DNA from: Myxococcales bacterium
GTDB taxonomy: Bacteria; Myxococcota_A; Polyangia; Polyangiales; Polyangiaceae
Assembly: GCA_016794345.1 (NCBI GenBank)
Contig: JAEUKE010000143.1
Span: 1-32,845 of the forward strand
Direction: 5' to 3'
Length of the DNA: 32,845 nucleotides
This document shows, in pieces, positions 17,701-23,076 of the stretch (position 1 is its first letter; each line of letters begins with the position of its first letter). The position numbers and the translations under genes are program-made. Under the pieces are notes generated by a model, which worked only from the letters and a program-made list of their open reading frames with translations, was not told the origin of the DNA and searched no databases.

Positions 17701-18499
17701 CACATCGGTAATGGAGGTGCCAGCCAGCCTTGTCGGCGCCGGCCTCGAGAATGGCGGGGAGGCGCTCGCGGAGGAACGCCTCGAGCACGCCGGTGGTGAG
17801 CGAGAGATCGAAGAGCTCGGGGCTGCCTGCGCCGTGGAGCCACACGCCGCCCTGATCGAGATCGACCTCGAAGCCGTGCTCGCCCGCGAGGTCCCGTAGC
17901 AGGAGCGCGTAGAGCGCCACCTGCACGCGGTGGCTTGCCTTGAGCGCCTCGCTCGCCTTCACGTCCACCACGCGGACGCGGCGCGCGTCGGTCTGGAGGA
18001 GGAGGTCGGGGCGGCAGGTGGCGATCTCGATCTGCGCGGGGTCGAGGCCGTAGCGCGCGTAGAAGCGCGCGGGCGCGGTGAGCGTCCCCTGGTAGATGGC
18101 GTGGCCGGGGGCGAGCTCGCGGAGGAGCGCGAGCGTCGCGGCGGCGGTGTGCGCGCGCTCGCGGAGCGGGCCGTCGCCCCGGGCGACGTGCGCGCGCGCG
18201 CCGTGGCCTGCCTGGCCGGAGAGGTGCTCGGTGATGACGCGCTCCTCCCACGCGTAGCCGCCGTCGAGGATGGCGCGCGTGATCGGCGAGCTCTCGGAAG
18301 GCGGCGCGGGCACGTTGCGCGGCTTGCGGAGCGACGCGGGCGTCGCGGCGAACACCAGGTGGCGCTCGCACTCGTGGAAGAAGTAGCGGGCGAGGCGCGA
18401 GGGGCTGAGCCTGAACGGCGCCACGTGCGTGCGCGCGCTCTCGATGCTCTCGGTGGAGACCCCCGTCACGTTGCCGATGGAAGCGAGACGTCGCGACAT
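14738..18499 (-). CDS. Dna2-like fusion: Fe-S RecB-type nuclease plus SF1 helicase
   Basis: A protein of about 1253 residues. The N-terminal part is a TM0106-type RecB-like nuclease: RPDLLLQTDARRVRVVDVKAS near 160-175 supplies the D...DVK core. One Cys in FFHECERH (about 44) plus CEWCEWYPHC (C-x2-C-x5-C, about 266-275) form the four-Cys Fe-S motif shared by Cas4, AddB and Dna2. The C-terminal part is an SF1 AAA_11/AAA_12 helicase: Walker A WGPPGTGKT near 840, Walker B LLVVDEASQM near 950, VDTVDKMQGQEADAVIVS and LNVSVTRARRKCVVLL near the end. It likely unwinds and degrades DNA. The ATG at 18499 or the TTG at 18505 (overlapping the HTH stop, closer to GAGGA) could be the start. The gene appears intact. 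Fragments of a second copy lie at 22664 and 28932. Confidence 0.9.
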   Translation of the reverse strand: MSRRLASIGNVTGVSTESIESARTHVAPFRLSPSRLARYFFHECERHLVFAATPASLRKPRNVPAPPSESSPITRAILDGGYAWEERVITEHLSGQAGHGARAHVARGDGPLRERAHTAAATLALLRELAPGHAIYQGTLTAPARFYARYGLDPAQIEIATCRPDLLLQTDARRVRVVDVKASEALKASHRVQVALYALLLRDLAGEHGFEVDLDQGGVWLHGAGSPELFDLSLTTGVLEAFLRERLPAILEAGADKAGWHLHYRCEWCEWYPHCREEAFRTRDVSLLPYLSTGARAFFREASWGGPPVDTLASLQTFLAREDADAHLDTCGSLRGQRDRLARAVRALDSGEPELHGGSTVALPVFEHVRLLLTVQREPISGKSYAFGLRLMLHEKARAVLGDKATEIFLAPTEADCAATRRAFLERIHHVLRAVHDHNAKSAWADQLSVQSYVFDGYERELFQRALLQALDEPDTAHLALALFFHFHDTRLAGSSSHANPTVPYPLVVLTSVIRELVALPAPLALRLPEVHDALGAYPDYDYEPFELLSFELSNALRSDGIFRAWNGKPEALQWVERELKARLTAADSVLAGLRKRLDGRLFAWPPKLVLTGPTTFQHPELSRLAFVAYYESFTRALATREQRTRPLPERVRDGVTIPLRCVAPGRFVPDDCEVDEGSVPDGPNGALLSPPTEEGERAQMGYDDFRYREAWYSPADKEGHPWLRIASVTNVTTTASGAVTEIELDIKVPSGAQPFRKGDRLRLHPRTWDLNTKKVIANLRDLDEEDDPPLLQLLRDTRAFSAHHPFPRTIADSAVRFLGGLTDSQSRAFQSLLRRRMTLVWGPPGTGKTHFLTAALRALLSAHAAQNKPFRVALVAFTHAAIENALSKLRDLDEALALYKIGELKHPIAGVHLLTKDSAANLAAPRAVVGMTVFGTDGALRKGMAPYDLLVVDEASQMRIADLALALNALSPSGRLLLAGDDLQLPPILAGEYPPHPDGLPGLEDSAFAYLRARDDDASPYTSQLLECFRMNAELCAFPAQHLYGDRFRPATDEIARRRLRLQPRKTAGHELLDPDEPLTVRVLDGPRASTENLEEAALVADLALELRERLLAENGKLYPDTEAGDRAFWRHGLFIVCPHHAQIRAIQRALSERRAWKSKPFVDTVDKMQGQEADAVIVSYGVSDPETAQREAAFIYGAERLNVSVTRARRKCVVLLQKGLLEPSFEILGDERAARGLGMMVGLAGALAPRG

Positions 18500-18501
18500 C
18501 G

Positions 18502-18876
18502 TCAACCGTCTTCCTCACCGCGCGGGCCATGAGCATCGTTTGAGGAGCGAGCTTTGCCTACACGTAGCTGATCAATTTGTCGGCTAGGGGACTTCTGTGT
18601 CGCTCCGAGGATGCGGAAGATGGTCCGAACGTCGATGCCCAGCGCCTTGGCCGCCGCCTTCCGGCTCCCGTTCGCCGCGCGCAGCGCCGCCCGCACGTGC
18701 GCAACCCGTGCGCGGTCCAGGTGCTCCGCCAGCGGCTCCAGCGGCGGGCCACCCGCGCCGTCTCCCGGCGCCGCCTCCACCACCAGCACCACCTCGTGCT
18801 CGCCCGGCTCGAGCGCGCCCGCGTCCGCGGGCAGCGTGATGCGGATGACGGCTTGCCTTGCGTGCGATCTGCCCAT
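18502..18876 (-). CDS. Fis-type helix-turn-helix protein, candidate cluster regulator
   Basis: A 124-residue protein at the head of the minus-strand cluster. Residues about 55-92 (LDRARVAHVRAALRAANGSR, then KAAAKALGIDVRTIFRIL) are a Fis/HTH_8-type helix-turn-helix, as at the end of sigma54 activators. There is no AAA+ or receiver domain, so it is a stand-alone DNA-binding protein. The N-terminal 45 residues (AVIRITLPADAGALEPGEHE, then VVLVVEA) look like beta strands and may be a dimer or ligand module. Its TGA at 18502-18504 overlaps the possible TTG start of the nuclease-helicase. The last 25 residues are encoded by a sequence that has a second, split copy at 25551-25715, so the C-terminus may be an acquired extension. 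A role in controlling the defence genes is inferred from position. Confidence 0.7.
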   Translation of the reverse strand: MGRSHARQAVIRITLPADAGALEPGEHEVVLVVEAAPGDGAGGPPLEPLAEHLDRARVAHVRAALRAANGSRKAAAKALGIDVRTIFRILGATQKSPSRQIDQLRVGKARSSNDAHGPRGEEDG

Positions 18877-18997
18877 GGTCTGCTCTCGTCCGAAGCGCGG
18901 TGACTCGCGCCGCGTGTCTGACGAGAGAAGTAAGGGCCGACGGACGAAGGCGGTACTTCGCGGGCGTGTAGTGATGGGACGGGAAATGTCCGAGCCG

Positions 18998-19115
18998 GGC
19001 GCGGGGCGCGGGGCGCGCGGGGACGCGGGGACGCGGGGCGCGGGGTGCGGGGTGCGCGGGGCGCGGGGTGCGGGGTGCGGGGTGCGGGGTGCGGGGTGCG
19101 GGGTGCGGGCGGGCC
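18998..19115. repeat. G-rich tandem repeat, mainly (GGGGTGC)n
   Basis: About 118 bp of GCGGGG and GGGGTGC units, with six or more consecutive 7-bp GGGGTGC units at the right end (from about 19064). The many G4 runs on the plus strand could form G-quadruplexes. The matching position in the second block (28498-28620) is also G-rich but has a different sequence, so this spacer changes fast. It lies upstream of the defence cluster. Confidence 0.75.
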
Positions 19116-19130
19116 GTGCGAGGCTGGCGA

Positions 19131-19335
19131 GCGACCGCGGCGGGGGAGATGACTTTCATCTGGCGCTTCGCGGTCGCATCGCGGCGCCTTTCGGGCGGCG
19201 GGAGGCCGCGCGCGGGGCATGACGGCGCTGTAAGTGTGCGAAATCTGATCGCGTGGTGGCGCGAGTCGATGCGGTTGGGGGGCGGGATGCGACCCCGCGG
19301 GCGGAGATGACTTTCATCTGGCGCTTTGCGGTCGC
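19131..19335. repeat. Paired-palindrome module, left of RAYT copy 1
   Basis: Two 47-bp nested palindromes at 19131-19177 and 19289-19335. Each has outer arms of the GCGACCGC/GCGGTCGC type at its ends and an inner GATGA-CTT-TCATC hairpin at positions 18-30 of the element. Midway between them, at 19230-19244, is GTAAGTGTGCGAAAT. Period 158 bp. Confidence 0.85.
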
Positions 19336-19480
19336 TTGCGGGCCGCCTCGGGGGCAGTGCGGGCAGGGCGCGCGCGGGCGCGGCGCGCGCGGGCGCGGGC
19401 ACGGCGCGGGCGGGCGCGGCGAGGTCAGGGCGGCGCGCTGTCTCGGCCGCGGAGACGTCCCGGGCACGGGAGCGTGACTC

Positions 19481-20272
19481 TCACTCTGCCCAGTCCGCTC
19501 GCATGAGGTCGGGCTCGGGGCATGCTCCGCTCCAGGAATCGCGGCCACGCGGGCGAACCGTGAGCTGCATGCGGACGGCGCGGACGAGGACGGCGGGTAC
19601 GGGTTGGTGGCGGAGGCGTTCGACGCAGCGTCGCGTGACGGCGAGGCGTTCGGCAATCTGGCCGGCGGAGAGCTCGGCGGCAGCGTGGACGGCGGCGGCG
19701 CGCGCGACGGCGGCGTGCGCGGAGCGATCGAGGCAGGGGAGGGCAAACGCGGCAGCGGCGGCATCGGCGAGGTGGTCGAAGGCGGGCTCGCAGCGCTCGA
19801 GGGCGAGCCCACCCGTGAGCTGCCCGATGCGGATGCGCGGAAGCGCCGATTGGACGCGCAGGAGGAACTCGGGCGCAACGACGCGGAGGCCCAGGAGGTC
19901 CTGGGCGCTGCTCGCCTCGTGGCGGGGATCGAGCGCGATGCCGTGGTGCTCCTCTTGCCGGAGCACGTACCAGAACGCGCGCTCCAGATGGCCCTGGTTA
20001 TGAACGAGGCGGATGTTGGCAGGCTCGAACGGCGAGGGAAGCTGGAGGTGCCACCGCAGGCGCTGCTCGACGTAGTTGGCGAAGCGTCCGGCTTCCCGTC
20101 GCGTGCAGATGAGCAGCGCGTGCGCGTGGGTGTCCGCGAGGCGGAACGCGAGGAGGCCGCGGCGGCCCTCCTCATGAAGGATGCGTGCCGCGCGTCGGCG
20201 CGCCTCGGGGGTGCGGGCCAGCACCTGCGAGCTGACGAGGCGCATGATGACGTGGTGACCGAAGGCGCTCAT
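19481..20272 (-). CDS. RAYT-like (Y1/HUH) transposase-related protein with C-terminal HTH
   Basis: A 263-residue protein of the REP-associated tyrosine transposase type (Y1_Tnp). The HUH metal site is seen as ADTHAHALL (H49, H51). The likely nucleophile is Y67 in GRFANYVEQRLRWHL, at the spacing usual after HUH; Y102 is an alternative. HLERAFWYVLRQEEHHGI (about 95-112) matches the following family segment. Residues about 205-240 (LSAGQIAERLAVTRRCVERL) form an extra helix-turn-helix. The ATG at 20272 is chosen because a diverged copy shares identity from there. These enzymes process single-stranded hairpin DNA and spread REP-like repeats; here, paired 47-bp palindromes lie on both sides, which fits. 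A truncated copy lies at 28970-29418. Confidence 0.82.
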   Translation of the reverse strand: MSAFGHHVIMRLVSSQVLARTPEARRRAARILHEEGRRGLLAFRLADTHAHALLICTRREAGRFANYVEQRLRWHLQLPSPFEPANIRLVHNQGHLERAFWYVLRQEEHHGIALDPRHEASSAQDLLGLRVVAPEFLLRVQSALPRIRIGQLTGGLALERCEPAFDHLADAAAAAFALPCLDRSAHAAVARAAAVHAAAELSAGQIAERLAVTRRCVERLRHQPVPAVLVRAVRMQLTVRPRGRDSWSGACPEPDLMRADWAE

Positions 20273-20418
20273 ACCTTGCTTGTCGACACGAGCGCGCGCG
20301 AGTTGCGTGAAAAGCGTCGGTCACCCGCGCGAGCACCCGCCATTGAGTCGGCTCCGCCTGGTCCGCCCATGCCAGGGGCGTGAGGCGACGCGCCGACGCT
20401 CCCCAAGGCCGGCGTTGT

Positions 20419-20682
20419 GCGACGCCGATCGGGAGGATGAAAATCATCTACGCCCGGCCGGCGTTGTGCGACGCCGATCGGCAGGATGAAAATCATCTAC
20501 GCCCTTGCGATCGCATCCGGGAGCCTCATGGGCTCTCGTCGGGCTCTCGTCGCGCTCTCGTCGCGCCGGGCGGCGCCGTAACTGTGCGAAACCTGGTAGC
20601 GCTCGCGCTTGGATCGCGGCCGAACGCGCGAAGGAGCGAACGCGAACCGGCGAATGAAATTCATCCACCGCATCCCGGTCGC
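20419..20682. repeat. Paired-palindrome module, right of RAYT copy 1
   Basis: A 49-bp tandem unit, repeated from 20408 and 20457, carries GATGAAAATCATC at 20436 and 20485. The second unit makes a full 47-bp element at 20468-20514. The partner 47-bp element is at 20636-20682 (inner AATGAAATTCATC, outer GCGA/TCGC). Midway, at 20578-20592, is GTAACTGTGCGAAAC. The first unit lacks the right outer arm. Confidence 0.82.
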
Positions 20683-20733
20683 TGGGACGGGCGGCACCGG
20701 CGCCGCCGCACCGGCCCAGCCCAGCTGATCCGT

Positions 20734-20766
20734 TGGCGGCGCCAGGCGCGGAGCGTGGCGCCGCCA
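20734..20766. repeat. 33-bp hairpin before Rpn copy 1
   Basis: Arms TGGCGGCGCCA and TGGCGCCGCCA are perfectly complementary over 11 bp with an 11-nt loop. Copies of the same length occur at 22440, 26022 and 29761, each directly before an Rpn gene or remnant. Confidence 0.85.
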
Positions 20767-20849
20767 GCGAGCGGCGTGCGCAAGCTCGCGGATTCAGGCG
20801 CGCGGCGGGCCCGGAATGGTGCGGCATCGCGGTTGCCTGGCCGGAGCGC

Positions 20850-21779
20850 GTGGCGAAGGCGTCGGTGCTGCACGAGGCTCCGCTCGACATCATGCGGGAG
20901 CGTCCCGATGTGCTGCTCGAGGTGCTGGCGCTCGCGAAGGTGAATGTCGTCGGTGGCGCGGAGCGGCTGCGCGTGGTGGTCGCGGACTCGGCGCTTACGG
21001 AGCTGCCCTCGCAACGGAACGCGGACTTCGTCGCGCATGTACACGAGGAGGGGAGGGCACGTCCGCGGCTGACCGTCATCGTGGAAGTGCAGCGAGGTCG
21101 GCGGCGCGAGAAGAAGTACGCCTGGTCGGAGTACGTGGTCCGCGCGGCGAGGCGTCACGGTGCGCCAGTGGTGCTGCTTGTCTGGGTGTTCGACGCGCGG
21201 ACGGCCCGCTGGGCGCGTGGTCCGCACAAGCTGGGCCCGGGGTTTGCGTACTCGCCTGTGGTGATCGGGCCCGAAGAGCTACCGGCGGTCGGCTCCGTGG
21301 AAGCGGCCGCCGCGCACCTGGACCTGGCAACACTGGTGGCGCTAACTCGGCTCGGTGAAGCCGCAGCGAAGAAGACCGACCTGCCGGAAGAGGCCGCACA
21401 GGCAGAGGTGCTTCGCGTGGCCGCCGCCGCCGTCGCGCTCTCGGACGAGGATGTCCGCGATAGGATCGCGACGGCCTCGCATGGAGCGGCCAGTGTCGCG
21501 TTTCGGGGTATCCTTGAACAGTTTTTGGAGGCACATCACATGCGGACGCTCGAGCTTCTGAAGGAGGAATTTCGCGAGGAAGGTCGCGAGAAAGGTCGCG
21601 AGGAAGGCGAAGCCCGCGGCCGTGCCAAGACGCTGCTTCGTTTGCTGCGCCTGCGCGGCTTCACCGTCGAGGAGGCCGCGAGCGCGCGGATCGCGGCGAC
21701 GACCGACGTAGCGCAGCTGGACCGGTGGCTCGATCGGGTGCTGACGGCGAAGTCGGTGGAAGAGGTGCTGGTGGACTGA
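20850..21779 (+). CDS. Rpn-like PD-(D/E)XK nuclease-family protein, intact copy
   Basis: 309 residues from GTG 20850, chosen because the paralogue at 26137 has an in-frame stop just upstream of the same GTG and the conserved SVLHEAPLDIMRERP begins here. The PD-(D/E)XK core is D59 in NADFVAHV and E79-V-Q81 in LTVIVEVQRG, the E-x-Q form usual in Rpn/transposase_31 proteins. LVWVFDARTARWARGPHKLG follows. The C-terminal charged helix (EEGREKGREEGEARGRAKTL) and the GFTVEEAASARI...LDRWLDRVLTAKSVEEVL end are typical of large myxobacterial families. Rpn relatives are linked to DNA cleavage and recombination; the role here is unknown. One frameshifted and two deleted copies lie nearby, so the family has multiplied locally. 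Confidence 0.8.
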   Translation: MAKASVLHEAPLDIMRERPDVLLEVLALAKVNVVGGAERLRVVVADSALTELPSQRNADFVAHVHEEGRARPRLTVIVEVQRGRRREKKYAWSEYVVRAARRHGAPVVLLVWVFDARTARWARGPHKLGPGFAYSPVVIGPEELPAVGSVEAAAAHLDLATLVALTRLGEAAAKKTDLPEEAAQAEVLRVAAAAVALSDEDVRDRIATASHGAASVAFRGILEQFLEAHHMRTLELLKEEFREEGREKGREEGEARGRAKTLLRLLRLRGFTVEEAASARIAATTDVAQLDRWLDRVLTAKSVEEVLVD

Positions 21780-22177
21780 GGGGTGCGCCCGCGAAGGCCA
21801 CGTGACGATCTCCGCGACCCCGCAGAAGTTAGTTTGCGCGGAGGACGCCGAGGCTGGAAGCTGCATGCGGACGGCGCTGGGGCTGCTCGTGGTGACGGAC
21901 GTGAGTGTGTGGGTGGGGCGCGAGGCGCGGAGAGTGGCGGCGCCGGTGCTCGACCTGGCGGAGCGCCCCCTATCCGACGTCGATGTCGACGCGGGGGCTT
22001 CAATGCTGATCGCTCCCGCCCAGGTGCAGTTGCACGTGGAGTTGCTTGGAGCACAAGGCGCCAAGCCCCCGCCATTTGGGGCAGACCATGAGGAGGGCCG
22101 GGCCAGGGCTGCCGAGGCTGCGGCGCAGCGCTGGTGCGTCCGCGGCGCGGATCGTGTCTAACCGCGCGCCGGGTGAT
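21780..22177. other. Gene-free stretch with first copy of a 95-bp repeat
   Basis: No gene that I can support. A frame of 119 codons (21802-22161, plus) has no recognisable domain and a biased composition. The stretch 21917-22012 recurs at 22979-23074, sharing the 19-bp GGCGCCGGTGCTCGACCTG and flanks, and a short part (GACGTCGACGTCCGACGCGG) reappears at 28377. It may be a gene relic (plus-strand VAAPVLDLAERP) or a downstream repeat. Confidence 0.5.
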
Positions 22178-22472
22178 GCGACCGCGGTGGGGCGATGAGA
22201 ATGAATGAGGCGGTGCGCGGTCGCATGAAGCCGCGAGCGCGGTCGCAATGGGGGTGATTGCGGCAGAGGCGTCCGCGTGATTCCGCGGGGTTAGCAGGGC
22301 GCGCCGGAGGAGATGCGACCGCGGTGGCGATTCGATGCGACCGCGGTGCCGGGAATGGAAGCAATTGCGGGGGGCGCGGTCGCACGCGGCTCCGGCGTCG
22401 TGCGCCGGAGGCGAAGCGGAGGCGCGAAGCCAAGGGGACTGGCGGCGCCAGGGGTGGCAAGTGGCGCCGCCC
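22178..22472. repeat. Repeat of about 295 bp, copy 1 (mate at 25761-26054)
   Basis: It begins with a 47-bp palindrome (22178-22224) and contains a further 47-bp element (22337-22383) plus several GATGCGACCGCGGTG units. It ends in a 33-bp hairpin (22440-22472). The mate at 25761-26054 is nearly identical in order and sequence. It carries no convincing reading frame. Confidence 0.85.
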
Positions 22473-22663
22473 GGAGAGGTGCGTGCCAAGACGGCGCGCT
22501 GGGCTCGAGGTCCGCATGGGATCGGGCGCGGGCTCGCGCTGCTACCCTTGGTCGTGGGGCCGGCGGACCTGCCGGCGATCACCTCCGCCGAGGAGGCGGC
22601 CGAGCACCTGGAGCTCGCGGCGCTCGTGGCGTTGACGCGCCTGGGCGAAGCCGCGGCGCTGGC
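22473..22663 (+). pseudogene. Rpn-like gene remnant, internally deleted
   Basis: Directly after the 33-bp hairpin the sequence jumps into the middle of the Rpn gene. It encodes AKTARWARGPHGIGRGLALL, then VVGPADLPAIT and HLELAALVALTRLGEAAA, which match residues about 110-170 of the neighbouring copies. The 5' third with the nuclease core and the 3' third are missing. The right end abuts the nuclease-helicase fragment at about 22664. Confidence 0.8.
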
Positions 22664-22805
22664 GAAGCGACGCGGGCGTCGCCGCGAAGACGAGGTGCTG
22701 AACGCAGTCGTGGAAGAAGAAGCGCGCCAGGCGCGACGGGCTGAGCCGATACGGCGCCTCGCGTGTGCGCGCGCTGTCGATGCTCTCGGCGGAGACCCGC
22801 TGCAC
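22664..22805 (-). pseudogene. Fragment of a second nuclease-helicase gene (N-terminal part)
   Basis: The minus strand encodes VSAESIDSARTREAPYRLSP, then SRLARFFFHDCVQHLVFAAT and PASLRQ. This corresponds residue by residue to positions about 15-65 of the intact nuclease-helicase (STESIESARTHVAPFRLSP, then FFHECERHLVFAATPASLRK), including the first Fe-S Cys. I judge the DNA identity at roughly 80 percent, so it is an older paralogue relic rather than a recent copy. The rest of that gene is absent here. Confidence 0.8.
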
Positions 22806-23076
22806 GGTCCGATCTCGGCTGGCGCGTGGCCAGTCACCGAGTCGGACATACTCGTCGCGCGCGTCACGGGCGAAGGCCGCGAGCGCGGCTCGGTGTTGTG
22901 GGCGGGGTTCGTGCAGGCGGGCGATCCGTACTGACGGCCTCAGGTTTGCGCGGGCGCCGCGGGGCGCCGCCGTCGGCAGGCGCGAGGCGCGGAGCGTGGC
23001 GGCGCCGGTGCTCGACCTGGCGGAGCGCCCCGTATGTGACGTCGCTGTCCGACGCGGGGCCTTCGATGCCGATCGT
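22806..23076. other. Gene-free stretch with second copy of the 95-bp repeat
   Basis: 22979-23074 matches 21917-22012 and ends right at the stop codon of the RCC1 lipoprotein gene (23077). The remainder (22806-22978) shows no gene or structure that I recognise. Confidence 0.55.

Larger units (their letters stand above)
18931..20766. repeat. Segmental repeat block, copy 1 (RAYT and flanking modules)
   Basis: The order of parts here recurs at 28428-29793. First comes a block of about 68 bp (from GTAAGGGCCGACGGACGAAG at 18931; mate at 28428), then a pair of 47-bp palindromes and a RAYT-like gene. After these come a second pair of palindromes and a 33-bp hairpin. Only G-rich spacers differ strongly. 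It accounts for the gene-free stretches 18877-19480 and 20273-20849; apart from these repeats I see no further gene there. Confidence 0.8.

Noticed and set aside
14615..17899. Plus-strand open frame of 1094 codons
   Set aside because: It is antisense to the nuclease-helicase, rich in Glu/Gly/Val/Ala repeats typical of reversed high-GC codons, and has no domain. The minus-strand frame carries Walker, nuclease and Fe-S motifs.
21802..22161. Plus-strand 119-codon frame
   Set aside because: No domain or ribosome site, and part of it is the 95-bp repeat found elsewhere out of gene context.
22178..22472. CRISPR-like array of GATGCGACCGCGGTG units
   Set aside because: Units are irregularly spaced, occur in both orientations and belong to 47-bp palindromes; there are no unique equal-length spacers and no cas genes.
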